This document shows positions 1-20,744 of a stretch of 64,000 nt of DNA, one piece after another. Under the pieces are notes generated by a model. The model was not told the origin of the DNA. It did no database searches and was given only the letters and a program-made list of their open reading frames with translations. The stretch is from positions 32,620,502 to 32,684,501 of the forward strand of contig CM068547.1 in the NCBI GenBank assembly GCA_035048495.1. The letters run 5' to 3'. A program made the position numbers and the translations under genes. This DNA is from Euptelea pleiosperma. Taxonomy: Eukaryota > Streptophyta > Magnoliopsida > Ranunculales > Eupteleaceae. Positions within the stretch are counted from its first letter, which is position 1; the number at the start of each line of letters is the position of its first letter.

Positions 1-145
1 AACGCTTAGAAATCACTGATCAGGTTTATTTTTGGTTTGTAGGTCCACCTAGTGATTGGCCAAACATCCATATGGTCAGCATATCCACTAAGAGTATGCC
101 ATGTGGCTCCTATTGTGGGATGTGATTGGCTTCGCTCAAAGCCCG
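1..145. repeat. G-box foldback family, right half (cut by window edge)
   Basis: Contains ATCACTGATCAGG, TAGGTCCACCTAG, GGCCAAACATCCATATGGTC and GCCATGTGGCTCC, the right-arm order of the foldback family described in the findings. Confidence 0.7.
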
Positions 146-398
146 AAGGGTGTGTTTGATTGCCAATTTTCTCTTGGGGAAAACATAAATTTTTTCTTGT
201 TTGATAATCATTTTAAATTGAAAAATTCTTCACGAGAAAATGAGATTTTTCTATCCAAGCCTGGAATTCATTTCCGTTCTACATAAGTCAGAATTTGTTT
301 CCGTGGAAATTCACCCTTATCAAACAGTCAGCTCGATTTTCCCAAGAAAATTTTCTATGAAAATAATAAAAAATTTCTATGCAATCAAACAGGCCTTA
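146..398. mobile_element. MITE with GTGTTTGATTGC ends
   Basis: Ends AAGGGTGTGTTTGATTGC and GCAATCAAACAGGCCTT are inverted. The interior has further complementary stretches (GGGGAAAACAT.. / ..TTTTCCCAAG). No coding capacity. Confidence 0.65.
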
Positions 399-560
399 AA
401 TAATGTTCGAATTCCACAGTTAAAACTCAACCCATAAAGAAGACTCAAATCCAACAGCTAGAAATCAACAATCGGACTGATTTTTGCTCTATAGGTCCTG
501 ATGACCAAACATCCATATGGTTAGTGGTCTCAAAGAGTGTGCCACGTGGGTGATGATATC
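399..560. repeat. G-box foldback family, right half
   Basis: Reads AATGTTCGAATTCC, CCAACAGCTAGAAATC, CCAAACATCCATATGGTTAG and GTGCCACGTGG (CACGTG at 543-548). Confidence 0.65.
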
Positions 561-634
561 ATAGACCTAGGTTCAAAACCCATCTTCACCGAGTTACTGG
601 TCTCTTTAAAAACAGGCTTAACTACTAAAAAAAA

Positions 635-911
635 GGGTGTGTTTGGGAAGAGAAGTAAAAGCACTTCTATTTGTAGTAGAAGTTACTAGTTGATTTTTAA
701 CCTCCAAAAAAGTCACAGAAATTAAAAGCGGTCGGAAGCGTTCTAATTTTTGAGAAGTAATTTCTCTTAGAAGTTAACTTTTAATTTTTAGCTTCAGTTT
801 TAAGTTAATTTTTAACTTTTCAAAAGTTAAAATATAAAACACATCCAAACTAACTTTTTGGCTTAAAAAAAAGTCAATAAGTTACTTATTTTTGTGTTGC
901 TAAACGCCCCC
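635..911. mobile_element. MITE with GGGTGTGTTTGG ends
   Basis: Ends GGGTGTGTTTGG and GCTAAACGCCCCC are inverted, with an interior of alternating AAGTTA/TAACTT words. hAT-like in style; target duplication not resolved. Confidence 0.55.
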
Positions 912-1380
912 TAACTCTTTATAAATTCATGTTGACACATGGGAAAGGTTAGGTGAAACAAGTGGACCCCACCAACTCAACTGCCAAGTGTAAGTTTCTT
1001 ATCTCCATTGTCTGTGTAGAGAGCACCCACTATTTTTTTATTTTTTTTTTATTTTAGTTATTACTCAGTACCTGCAGAATACTAATCTGCGCCGTGGTGT
1101 ACTCCTGACTTTAAGTTTGAACGCTACAAAGTCCGTGACCTTTTTAAGAAGGGAACATTGTCATTTACTATTGGGTGGGGTCGACCATACTATTCGCAGA
1201 TTCAGTGATGGGATCTGACGATAATTGTCACCCAATGTTGGATGCAAGGAGCAGTCAATACCCTTAAGATTCTGCCACGTGTATTTGAGAAACTTGAGAC
1301 CTTTGTAACCTGTTCCCCTATTTGCTATATAAACTCACTTTGTAGAACTTCCATCCAACTTGTAATGATGATCAAAGGCT
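912..1380. other. No gene seen
   Basis: AT-rich unique-looking DNA with a T-run near 1034. TATATAAAC occurs at about 1326, but no coding frame or gene follows it; the next 500 bases are repeats. Confidence 0.4.
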
Positions 1381-1383
1381 ACC

Positions 1384-1605
1384 ACCTAAAAATGCCACGT
1401 GGCATACTCTGAGAGACTAATGACCTTATGGATGTTTGGCCTGTCCGGGCCCTATGTGGACCTATAGATTTTTAGTCTTTTTCATGGGTTGATTTTCGAA
1501 CATGGGATTCGAGCATTATTTTGAGGTACTCATATCCAATGGCTAGAAATTATAAATCAGACTATTTTTTGGTATATAGGTCCACCTAGGGAATCTATGA
1601 GAGAA
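1384..1605. repeat. G-box foldback family copy
   Basis: Left arm with TGCCACGTGGCATACTCTGA and TTATGGATGTTTGGCC, right arm with TAGGTCCACCTAGGG. Closely matches the next copy (1633-1886), so the pair looks like a recent tandem duplication. Confidence 0.75.
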
Positions 1606-1632
1606 TCTTTGATCAGGCGTCCAAACACTACC

Positions 1633-1886
1633 TAAAAATGCCACGTAGCATACTCTGAGAGACTAATGACCTTATGGATGTTTGGCCCGTCCCTATGTGG
1701 ATCTATATATTTTTAGTCTTTTTCATGGGTTGATTTTCAAATGTGGGATTCGAACATTATTTTGAGGTACTCATATCCAATGGCAAAAAATGATAAATCA
1801 GACTATTTTTTTGGTATGTAGGTCCATCTAGGGATGGGACAAACATTCACACTTGGTCATTAGCCTCTAATAGTGTGCCTCGTGGC
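1633..1886. repeat. G-box foldback family copy (tandem partner)
   Basis: Left arm TGCCACGTAGCATACTCTGA (box mutated to CACGTA), core TTATGGATGTTTGGCC, right arm ending GTGTGCCTCGTGGC. Shares the middle GAGGTACTCATATCCAATGG with 1384-1605. Confidence 0.75.
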
Positions 1887-1889
1887 AAA

Positions 1890-2179
1890 AATGAAAATTA
1901 AGAAAAGAAAATGAAAAACTTGTTGCCAAGGTCTCTAAGTTTCTCAGGTACACATGGTGCAATTTCATTGGTGTTGGGACACTTTTTGTATCCAACAAGT
2001 TGCAACACTATAGTTAAACCTTTCAAGCAAGAATTCCTATAAGATCACCTTAGTTGAATGATAAGATGGTGAAAGGTGGAAGGAGAGCCACAAGCTTCCC
2101 AAGGGATATATTCCTTCTTTTTTTTTTTTTTTTTTTTGAAAAATAAAACTTGGAAACAGTGGTGATTGTGTCCCTTATA
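1890..2179. other. No gene seen
   Basis: Unremarkable AT-rich sequence with a T17 run near 2120. No frame or repeat that I recognise. Confidence 0.4.
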
Positions 2180-2400
2180 GAAATTTATTTTATTTATTTT
2201 GATACCACGGGTATCCAAGTCTCTTAGAGCACCCGACTAATCCCGTAGGGCACATAAGGCACCCCTTCCCCACACGCCTGATGTACTAAATCTCAAGGGG
2301 TATGGCCTCCCAAGGAGTCGAACTCAGGACCTCCCGCTTACTAAGTCAGGATTGTGGGACATCTCCACCCTTGTGAAAATTGAAGGAACCAAACGATAAC
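2180..2400 (-). mobile_element. tRNA-derived SINE
   Basis: On the minus strand a Pol III-like head contains GAGTTCGACTCC (B box) after TAGTAAGCGGGAGG (A-box-like). The body has GGGATTAGTCGGGTGCTCTA and the tail is AT-rich (ATCAAAATAAATAAAA). The 3' body recurs at 29700-29760. Confidence 0.65.
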
Positions 2401-2877
2401 TGTAATCCGACAATGTTAGACTCAAAAAGTATCCAACACCAATAAATTCGTAAGACGTTTACCTAAGGAAATCGGGAGACCATGCCAACCGGTTTTCTCC
2501 GTTCTTTTGCATGTCTTGTTTTTCAAAGAAGGGTTAGATTCCTTAGGTAGCGTGGAACTCTTTAATAGTTTGACACTTTAAATGTCCAACGACAGGTGAC
2601 CTTATAACAACGCTTTATCGATCACGTGTCACAATCTTGCTGGACACTTTTCGTGTCCAACAACATTGTGACAAAACAAATAAAGGGACGCGATTCCCTA
2701 GGTAACTGATGATTACTTAGAATATGTTTGAGGTACATGTGGCACAATCTTATCGAACAAGGGCACTAACAATTATCCAAGAAAAAAGTTACAATTAATT
2801 ATTAAAAAGTTCAAAAAGGAGTAGAACTTTGCCGACGGACATCCGATGTTGATAACGGACATCCGTATGTTGATAAC
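2401..2877. other. No gene seen; short direct repeat
   Basis: A 20-ish-bp phrase with GGACATCCG and TGTTGATAACG occurs twice at about 2835-2880. Words such as GTCCAACAACA and TCCAACA recur through the stretch, but no structured element could be delimited. Confidence 0.4.
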
Positions 2878-2879
2878 GA

Positions 2880-3095
2880 ACCATAATATGACCCACGTCG
2901 CACACGCTTAGAGATCATTGACCATATGGATGTTTGACCCAACCCTAATTGGACCTCCGGACCGAAAATCAAAAGGATTGAAATCACTAATCAAGCTGAT
3001 TTTCTGCTTTGTAGGTCCACCTAGGATGGGCCAAACATCCAAACTGTCGGTGGTCTTTAAAAGTGTACCACGTGGCTCATACCGTGGTTTCGTCA
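2880..3095. repeat. G-box foldback family, compact copy
   Basis: Both arms are present with almost no spacer: ATATGACCCACGTCGCACAC, CCATATGGATGTTTG, then CTAGGATGGGCC and GTACCACGTGGCTCAT (CACGTG at 3069-3074). Confidence 0.75.
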
Positions 3096-3188
3096 TCAAA
3101 GTTCTACTCTTTAAAAAGGAAGAGAGTTACAAATACTCAAATATATAGTCTGATGACCTATGTGAAATGAGTAACTCTTTGATTATGG

Positions 3189-3480
3189 AAGGACCACAGT
3201 ATGAGACGTGGCATACTCTTAGAGAACACTGACCGTATGGATGTTTGGCCCATCCCTAGTGGACCTACATACAAAAAATCAGCTTGATTAGTGATCTCTA
3301 ACCTTTGGATATATGAGTATCCAAAATAATACTTAAATCACATAATTAATAATAAACCCATCAAAAAGACTCCAATCCAAGGAGATTGAATCACTGATCA
3401 TGCTGATTTTAGGGATGGGCCAAACATCCATACTGTTAGTGATCTCTCAGAGTGTGCCATGTGGCTTATACTGTAGTCTG
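3189..3480. repeat. G-box foldback family copy
   Basis: Left arm ACAGTATGAGACGTGGCATA and ACTGACCGTATGGATG, right arm GGGATGGGCCAAACATCCAT and GCCATGTGGCTTATACTGT. Inverted ends ACAGTATGAG / TTATACTGT are visible. Confidence 0.75.
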
Positions 3481-3509
3481 ACATCAATGTCTGCCATCAG
3501 AATTTTAGC

Positions 3510-3665
3510 TTTAGAGCATCTCTAACCGGGTTCCATGTCCGGCTCTATCTTTATAATTGATGAAAAATACCAGGCTCTATATTTGGCTTCGAATTTGAGG
3601 CCGGGCTCTATATCTCTATTCTTGACTCCAAATGCAGAGCTCTCAACTCTTGGGCTTTAAATATA
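3510..3665. repeat. GAGCATC-type MITE with GGCTCTATAT words
   Basis: Begins TAGAGCATCTCTAACCGGG and repeats CCGGGCTCTATAT and its complement AATATAGAGCCC at the other end. A relative lies at 37460-37600 just upstream of the NudC ATG. Confidence 0.55.
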
Positions 3666-3754
3666 GAGCCCTACTTGTTTACTTTTCTGAATTCCATTTT
3701 TTTTTTTTTTTCTTTTGAAAAACTTTGATACCTTTTGTATCTTTTGAAATACAT

Positions 3755-4390
3755 CTACTTTTTACCAACAAATTTTAAATACCTTTTGTGTCCAAATAAA
3801 AAAGACCACCTTGGAGGGAACCTGGGACCTTCGCACACGACCAACAGGAAATGCCATAGCCAACGATCCAACAAAGAAGTTTCCTTTGGAATCCATTTCC
3901 ATATCTTGTCATCCTCACCGATCATAGAGACAGTCAAACCTAACAAGAAGCGTGGAAAGATCTTTGAATTCCCAATCATTAATATTCCTCCTCATACCCA
4001 TGTTCCATTAAACCATGAAATCTACCCTAGATATGTAATCCTTGACTAGAGCACACTGACAGTCCGATAAGGCAAAAAAGGTTGGGGATGCAATTTGAAA
4101 GGAGTTGTCCCTACAGCATATATCCTCCCAAAACCTAACTTTGTCTCCCCTCCCAATTTTGAACTTCTAACACACAATTTCGAGATGACCTTCCGAGCAC
4201 CAACTCTATAGGAAGATGGCACCGGGTTGCTTTCCCACATAATAAGGCTACACCCATGTTTGGAGACCACAACCATATGCCACAAACTGTCCAATTCTTC
4301 ACAGAATCTCCAAAGCCGTTTCCCCAACGGGGCTCCTATTAGTAACCTTGAAAAACCTGAAGTCTAAGCTACCCCCTTTGTTGGCAAGTA
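3755..4390 (-). mobile_element. L1 LINE fragment (post-RT and zf-RVT part)
   Basis: Frames LGKRLWRFCEELDSLWHMV, PVPSSYRVGARKVISKL and, after a shift, GEDDKIWKWIPKETSLLDRW correspond to the region after the reverse transcriptase in plant L1 elements; compare 34700-34340. Broken by stops. Confidence 0.7.
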
Positions 4391-4838
4391 AAGGGTCTTC
4401 CTAAGCCACCAGATACAGTTTATGGAGAACTAAAGACAGTACTCCAAAGGCCATCAAAGACAATACAAGAAAACAGATGGTGGGATTCGATTGCAGTGGA
4501 TAAAAACATATGAGGCCTTTACTGCAATCCAAACATTGGACAGACACTAGTACAATTATTAACTGCTTTACGAGCAGTGGTACACACTAGTAGAAAAATG
4601 CTGAAATTAGTAATAGTAGCAGCGACAGCAGCATAGCTACGTTAGTGGGGATGAGTATATATCACCATTTTCAGCGAAAAGCATCCCCACCAATTTTACA
4701 CCACAGAGAAAAGCATACACAGAAGAAAAAAGTATTGACTATGACTCCCGCACCTCAGTTATTGCAATTGCCCTCCATTGCCAACAAACAGAACTCAAAA
4801 CCTCTATCTCAAGATTCCTCTAGCTAATCATGGAGAAG
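4391..4838 (-). other. Region 3' of CCT, probable 3' UTR
   Basis: Unique-looking sequence directly downstream of the CCT stop codon, with no frame of note. The 3' UTR should lie here, but I could not place a polyadenylation site with confidence. Confidence 0.4.
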
Positions 4839-13391
<8,553 letters not shown>

Positions 13392-13716
13392 ATGGAATAT
13401 CCACCGTCCGATCTGGTTTTTGTCCTCAGATCGGAAGGAAACTAGGTTTCTCGATCGATATCAGTTCTGGAGTGCAGATCTTAGCTCATTCGCTCTTCAG
13501 GAGAGAGAGAGAGAGAGAGAGATGACTATTTTGGAGGGAGGGAGAGAAAAAAAGGGATTTGATTCGTGGCGTTCTCTCCTTGGACTCTTGGAGTTTAGAC
13601 TTTAGAGAGAGAAGACAAATGCTGGCATCGCTGATTTTTGAACATGAAAAACGGACGGGTTTTCTGGAGCTACACTCCAGAAATATTCTCAAGACGGGTC
13701 GGGTTTCCCTTGTACA
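13392..13716 (-). promoter_or_regulatory. CCT 5' leader and proximal promoter with a GA/CT tract
   Basis: This is the sequence just upstream of the CCT start codon. A run of about 11 GA dinucleotides lies at 13499-13522 (CT on the sense strand of the gene), a common feature of plant leaders and core promoters. I see no convincing TATA box. A foldback MITE begins at about 13717, so any native promoter is compact or includes the MITE. The transcription start cannot be placed from sequence alone. Confidence 0.45.
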
Positions 13717-13972
13717 CTGACCGTGGATGTTTGCCAATCCCTAGGTGGACCTATACAAACCAAAAATCAACCTGACTAGTGATTTCAACCCTTTGGATAT
13801 TTGTACCCCACATAATGGTCAATAATGATCCAATTTATACGGTTAAAATCAACCCATGGAAATGACTCCAATCCAAACGCTTAGAAATCTCTAATCAAGT
13901 TGATTTTTGGTTGGTAGGCCCATATAGACAGTATCCTCTAAAAAAGTGCCATGTGGCTCATATTGTGGGCGG
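13717..13972. repeat. G-box foldback family copy upstream of CCT
   Basis: ACACTGACCGTGGATGTTTG, CTAGGTGGACC, then ACTCCAATCCAAACGCTTAG and GTGCCATGTGGCTCATATTG. The CACGTG of the left end is missing. Its nearest edge is about 330 bp from the CCT ATG. Confidence 0.7.
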
Positions 13973-14084
13973 TCAGCGACTTCCATGACCTTCAATGGTC
14001 ATGCAAGTTTTACTCGTGGTCACAAAGGTGGCTGATCCAAAAGGATCCATTTCTTTTGGGGAAAAATTTACTCTTTTAATCAAT

Positions 14085-14400
14085 CCATCGATGCCATGTG
14101 GCAACTCCTTTGGGACTACACACAAAAATAATTAGATTTGATTGGTGATTTCTAGCCGTTCGACTATAACATTTTTTCATCATAGGCTTCATAAACAGGC
14201 CCATGGATGAGTTCCAAGCCTCCGCTAAAAAGAAATCCTTGAATCCAACGGTTAGAAACCACCAACCAAGCCTTTTTTTTAGTGTATAGGTCCACCAAGG
14301 GGTAGGCCAAATATTTATAGGGTCAGTACTCAGTAGACATGAAGTGTGTGGTCTTTTGCCACCTAACCATCGAAAAGAACATGCCATTATTTTTACCATG
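14085..14400. repeat. Diverged foldback family copy
   Basis: GCCATGTGGCAACTC, TTGATTGGTGATTTCTAGCC, then GAATCCAACGGTTAGAAACC and TAGGTCCACCAAGGGGTAGG keep the order of the family with many changes. Confidence 0.5.
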
Positions 14401-14632
14401 TGGCATAGTTCTATTGGGTGAAACTCGCCACATTGGGATACGTTGACGTGGCAAAAATACTTAAGCCCTTTTGAACATTTGCTACTTCAGCCACTACTCT
14501 GGACGAGTTCTGGTCACTAGCTCTACAAAAGTTGCCCCGTTGAATATTCACCTACTACTTTTTTCTTCTTGAAAGTGGATGGGGGGCCTACTTTTGATAA
14601 AGGGGAGCGCTTGCCTCGACACGTTAAAGGAG
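14401..14632. other. No gene seen
   Basis: Short unique stretch between MITEs and the AT-rich palindrome. Nothing recognised. Confidence 0.4.
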
Positions 14633-15439
14633 CCTAGTTATTAGGACTTGATAAAGCACAGGGTGAAGATTTAAGATTATAAAATATTTTAATATTATGG
14701 TAATAGACTTCGAAAGTCATACATAATTAATGATTTTCTTAATTAAAGATTATATATTTTATTTTTTTGTACAATCATGCATAATTATTTTTAGCAATTC
14801 ATATGTCAAACTATTTTTGTAATGCGTCACATTAACAATCTTAAACGACTGTTCACTTTGCTGAATGGTCTGAAAATTGAATTCTTATGAATAAACAATT
14901 ATATAAAACCCGCATCCAAGTCTTTTCGTTCTACAAAAATATAAAAAAAAATAAAAATTTAATAAATACACTTACTTTTTTATTAAGATTATATAAATTC
15001 TTTCAATCTTTGAAATCTAATTTGTTTAATTACTAACTTTTCTCTAGATCTGTTACAAACTTTCCTGCAATAAAAAATATAATATTTAAAATACAGATAT
15101 TTAATAATAAAATTTTAAATTAAAGTAAATAATTACAAAACTATTTTACCTTCTCAATTAAATTGAGATAGATTTTGCTCTTAAAAACATAATTTATCTA
15201 AAATATTTTAGTAGTTATTAAAATTTTATTCTCTTTTCGCATATCACTTTCAGTCATTTTATTTGAAAAATGTGTACTTCTAAACAATTTTTTCAACAAT
15301 CTTAAAATATACACAGATCTAATTTCATGTTGATATTAAAGATTAGATTGTATAGAAAAAAATTTATAATCGATTAATAAATAAGATTGAAATAATTTCA
15401 GTTTACCTTAACAAAAATTTTACACAATTCAAAAACATG

Positions 15440-15640
15440 ACGTAAACGTAAATTCTCAGCTTTTTTATCAAATAATACAACTTTTGCATGACTTGTAAAA
15501 TTTTGTATTTATATTCTGAAATAATCTCTAGAGTCGAAAAATAAGTTATTTTAAGTATTAAATAAGGTACATTGTAAAAATTATTTTCAAAAATCTCACA
15601 TTAGATCTGAAAATGTTATTAAAATTTCACATCATTTGCA
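15440..15640 (-). pseudogene. Left-arm counterpart of the RPA-like remnant
   Basis: The reverse complement reads HAKVVLFDKKAENL at about 15490-15440, preceded upstream (15560-15640) by a degraded zinc-knuckle stretch in which several cysteines are lost. It mirrors 20745-21010. The shared protein words support common descent of both arms from one RPA-like coding sequence. Confidence 0.45.
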
Positions 15641-18600
15641 CTAAAAATCATAATCAATTTTCACAACTTTTCATCTAATAATGATTGCAAAACATATAAT
15701 ACTATCCATGATCATCAAATGACCTTCCATATTGCTGTCTTGCAAGTGTAACTAACACCAAGTATATAAAAAAGATATTATAATTATATATAAAATAAAA
15801 ATTAAAGATAAGTAAATAACTATTTAACATATGTTCTATCTTAGATAAATGATTTGTCAATGCATCAAATATTTTTAAAAATTGACATTCTGTTCTTAAA
15901 CATAATTTTTTTAGAATTGATTGTGTTGTTCTTTAGTGTCATCAATAATTGTATTTGCGTCAAATTTGAACTGACAATATTGAATTAAAAATATTATTAA
16001 ATTGAAAAAAATTATATACAATTGTTTTTTACGCTTTATACATGTTGAAAAATGATTCAACTTCAGAAATTTATAAATAGATGTACAATTTTGTTGTAAA
16101 TGTTAAAGATAAATAATAAACATCTGTATAATTAGCAGAAGTTATTTATTTAAAAGTTTTCAAATAATAATAAATTAAATTACGTAACTTAATTTTGAAC
16201 ATCTTTACAATTGTAGATGTTACTACCAAAACTATTTGATTTGAAAATTTTATTTAATTTGATTTGTTGTTTTTGTTCATGATGTAATTTTTATTGAAGA
16301 TCCACTGTTAAAAAAATATAAATTAAATTAGTAATTTAATAGTGTAACTTTTTTTTAAATATACTTTGTATATTCGTATTATTATTAGTCGATTATTTTC
16401 ACTATAACGATTAATTAAATAGAATTATTTATTAACCAAATAATGAGATGTACATTCTCTCATCAAGTATTACATACATTTTTACAACTTCAATGCTTTT
16501 CAAATATGATCAGTGATAATATTAGCAGCTAACTTTATAACTATATTTAAAAAAGAAAAAAATTATAAATAAATTTAGAAATAAAATCTATATATTTATG
16601 CGAATTTTTTTTAAGTATATACCTGTTAAATAAGTGTCTATTTGATATCGAGATTAAATGTCATTAAAGTTTATAAATAAGAATTTATATATTAAAATTT
16701 TTTCATCATCTTCATTTGTTTGTTTAACTATTGTGTCTTACTTTAAACAAATCTAAAAGTCATGATGCATTGGACAATAGTTTCATTTAATAAAATTGGC
16801 ATAGATATTTTCGATAAAAAAAAATGTCCTTGTAGAATTTGTGCAAATGTTGACAAAAGTTTTTTTCGATACTATGACATGAACTTGATCTCCCTACAAA
16901 ATCAAATATATTATTTAATATTTTTTTTTTAATTTTAAAATATAATTTCTATAGAAAATATTACTTATATTTTCATTAATTAATAACATTCTAAATTTCC
17001 AATTTTATTATTATTTTTGAAGTCAATACAATACAACATTCTTTAAATTTGAACTTTTATCCTCCAACGATCTTTTAATAAATCAATTTGTTTTAGGCAT
17101 TGATATTATGTTGTCATCATGTTGAATTGTACATGTAACAAAATTTAATTTCAGTAACAGTAAAAACACATTTATACAATTATTAACTAATTTAAAAAAG
17201 AATTTATATTATCTTAGGGCAAATTTGTAAAAATCTCTTTATATACAATATTTTGTATATAACTTTTTATTTGATTAATATTTTTCTTTATCAAAAACTT
17301 TTATCCATCATGTGATGATATGCGTGAAACAACGTACAATTGTTTGTGATTGAAAATAAATTTTGACAAGTAAATTTCAATATGCTTTAATATAAGCTCA
17401 TGACTTTTGTTAACTGTTTTTGCAAAATATATTTTAACAATAAATTATCTCCATATAAAAATAAATGACAAATTTATTTCATTTGGAGACATTATTATCT
17501 TTTGAATGAAGACTTTGTTGTCAATATTATTCTCTATCATTATCTCAACTTCAATAACCTTTTTAGCCAATCAAGTAACAACGAGTCTTGTACCGTTATA
17601 AATATCTGAACTCTAATTTAAATTTTAAAAAAATATAAAATTCTAATTTTCAACTTTAGTCCATGATTCGATAATCTAAAGAACTATAATGTATTAAAAA
17701 ATTCGGTTAAAAATAAAATATTTTGATTGTCAATATTGTCAAATATGGGGACATTATAAGTATTGTATTATTTATGCACATCTCCTAATTTGATTAATAG
17801 ATTTCAAAAAACTCAATACTTGCAAGATAAATGTATCTTAGCTCCTATGGAACGAAAATTATTCTATTAGTCAAATTGTGTGTAGCACATATCCTAATTT
17901 GATTAATAAATTTCAAAGAACTCAATACTTGTAAAATATATATATATCTTGACTTCTACAAATGAAAATTGGAATAGTTGTTACACACAAGTTCGATTAA
18001 TAGAATTATTTTCATAAGGTCAACACATTTGTTATTTCATTTCTTTAAGGAGATGTGCATATATAATACAGTTCTAATACAATTAGTCACATATCTAATA
18101 ATATTGACAATAAAGATATTTTATTTCCTACAGAATTTTTGAATACATAATAGTTTTATAGAATACTGAATCATGAACTAAAGTTGAAACTTATAATTTG
18201 AATTATATTTTTTTTAAATTTAAGTCAGAATTCAGATCTTTGTAATGGTACGAGACTTATTATTACTCGATTTGCTTAAAGGGTTACTGAAGCTAAAATA
18301 CTGACAGAAAATAACATTGGTAGTAGATTTTTCATTCAAAGGATAATAAAGTCTCCAACTGAAACAAATTGACAATTTATTCTTTAAACGAATATAATTT
18401 CTTGTTAAAATATGTTTTGCAATAACAATCAACAAAAGTCAATGACTAACATTAAAGCATGTTGAAATTACATTCTAAACTTAATTTTTAGTTTCGGACA
18501 ATTGTAAGTTATTATTTCAAGTAATATAAATCTTTTTTAAATTAGTTAACAATTATATAAATGTATTTTTACTGTTACTGACATTAAATTTTGTTACAGG

Positions 18601-18963
18601 TACAATTCAAAATGATGACAACACAATATTAATACATCAAGCAAATTGATTAATTAAAAAATCGCTGGAGAATAAAATTTCAAATTTAAAGAATGTGGCA
18701 TTTTATTGACTTCAAAAATAATGATTAAGTTAAAAATTTAGAAATGTTATTAATTGATGAAAATATAAATAATGTTGTCTATAGCAATTATATTTTAATT
18801 TTTTTAAAATTTTAATTAAATAACATATTTGATTTTGTAGGAATGTCAAGTTCATGTCATAGTACTACAAAAGATTTTATCGAAGTTTGAACAAATTTTG
18901 TAAAAAATAAGTTTTTCTTATCGAAAATATATCTGTCAATTCATTAAAGAAAACTAACGTCCA

Positions 18964-19240
18964 GTGCATTATGATTTTCAAATACATTTAAAGTGGGACG
19001 AAATCGTCAAACAAACATATGGAGATATTCCAACTAAATATCAAATTGACACTTATTTGACAGGTATATACTTTAAAAAATTTCACATAACGTATCTATT
19101 TTATTTTTTATATTTATTTTTATTTTCAGATATTGTTGAAAAGTTAATTACTACTACTATCACTGATCATATTCAAAAATCAAATAGAATTGAAGTTGCA
19201 AAAATTATGTAATACTTGATGATAAAATGTGCATCTCATT
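18964..19240 (+). pseudogene. Possible Helitron Rep/helicase-like remnant in the right palindrome arm
   Basis: An 82-codon frame reads HYDFQIHLKWDEIVKQ and then KYQIDTYLTGIYFKKF. This resembles the Helitron Rep segment around CNPNWPEI and RPDLVARVFKxKL. Further on, IEVAKIM, a stop and YLDDKMCIS in a shifted frame loosely recall the YLDARYVSA helicase-proximal motif. The diagnostic Cys-Asn-Pro and the two catalytic Tyr of Rep are not visible. The matching stretch of the left arm (about 16520-16790, minus) shares QIDTYLTGIY. This is a weak, motif-level call. Confidence 0.35.
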
Positions 19241-19746
19241 GTTTTGTTAATAAATATTTTATTTACTTAATTATTATAATTAAAAAATAATTATTAATAT
19301 TATGAATATACAAAGTATATTTAATAAAAATTACATTATTAAATAACTAACTTATATGTTCAAAGGTAAGTTCAATCATTTTATTAATTTTAATTTATTA
19401 TTATTTCATAACTTCTAAATAAATAATTTATGTTAATTATACAGGTATTTATTATTTATCTTTAATATTTGTAAAAAATTGTACATCAATTTACAAATTA
19501 CTGAAGTTGAATTATTTTCGATAAGTATAAGACATAAATAAAATGTATATATAATTTTTTTAAATTTAATGTTGTCAGTTCAAATTCAATGCAAGTACAA
19601 TTGTTGATAACACCGAATAAAACACAATCAATTCTATGAAATGATATTTAAGAACAGAATGACAATTTCAAAAATATTTAATGTATTGACAAATTATTTA
19701 TCTAAGGTAAAACATATGTTAAGTAATTAATTATTTATATTTTTAT

Positions 19747-20643
19747 GGGCTTTTTTGCTTTACCCCCTTACTTTATTAATGCAATTTGCATCTCACCCAA
19801 TGTTTTTAAAATATGTGCATCTCACCCTTTGACCATGGTCAACGTCGTTGACTATAGCCCATCTTTGGATGGACATCCCAATATTTTTTAAAAGACTATA
19901 ATGACCTTGGGTGAGACGCAAATATTTTAAAAACATTGGGTGCGATGCAAATTGCATTAATAAAGTAAGGGGGACAAGCAAAAAAAAAAAAATTTTCAAT
20001 TTTTTTTTTGAGGATTGTGAACTATAAAAGGAATTCACCTTCACAGTTCGTTAAGCATGTTAATGTCCCTCATCAATGATGACGAGGGGCCACAATATGA
20101 GCCACGTGGCACACTCTTAGAGGTCACTAACCGTACGGATGTTGGGCCCATCACTAGGTGGAGCTACATACCAAATATCAACCTGATTAGTGATTTCAAA
20201 CCATTGGATCTTTGTACCCCAAATAATGTTCAAATTCTACAGATAAAATCAACTCAGGAAAATGACTCTAATCCAATGCTTAAAAAGTTACAATCAGATT
20301 AATTTTTGGTCGTAGGTCCACTTAGAGTTAGGCCAAAAGTAAATGAAGAAAGGTTTTGAGCTCACAATCCTCAAAAAAAAAAAAAATTCCTCGAAAAAAA
20401 AAAGATCTTTTGCTTGTCCCCTTTACTTTATTGATGTAATTTGCATCGCACCCAATGTTTTTAAAATATTTGCGTCTCACCCAAGGTGATTATACTCATT
20501 TAAAAAATATTGGGATGTCCATCCGAAGATCGTCTATGGCCAACGATGTTGACCATGGTCAAAGGGTGAGACGCAAATATTTTGAAAACATTGGGTGAGG
20601 TGCAAATTACATCAATAAAGTGAGGGGTAAAGCAAAAAAGCCC
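19747..20643. mobile_element. 897-bp foldback element with 9-bp target duplication (Mutator-like MITE)
   Basis: The element starts GGGCTTTTTTGCTTTAC and ends with the reverse complement. Long inverted arms (about 19747-20030 and 20365-20643) contain CACCCAATGTTTTTAAAATA, and GACCATGGTC sits within each arm. The direct repeat TATTTTTAT flanks it at 19738-19746 and 20644-20652. Nine bases is the Mutator superfamily target size. Its centre (about 20090-20338) is a copy of the CACGTG-bearing foldback family. No transposase is encoded. Confidence 0.85.
20090..20338. repeat. G-box foldback family copy nested in the 897-bp element
   Basis: ATATGAGCCACGTGGCACAC (CACGTG at 20103-20108), CTAGGTGGAGC, GATTAGTGATTTC, then GACTCTAATCCAATGC and TAGGTCCACTTAGAG. 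It forms the loop of the larger hairpin. Confidence 0.75.
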
Positions 20644-20744
20644 TATTTTTATTTTAATATAAATATAATCTTTTTTATACAGGATGTCACTCACACTTGC
20701 ACAGCAACAATATGCATGGTAATCGATGATCATAGATGATATAA

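Noticed and set aside
1320..1340. TATATAAAC as a gene promoter
   Set aside because: No coding sequence or transcript-like structure follows; only repeats.
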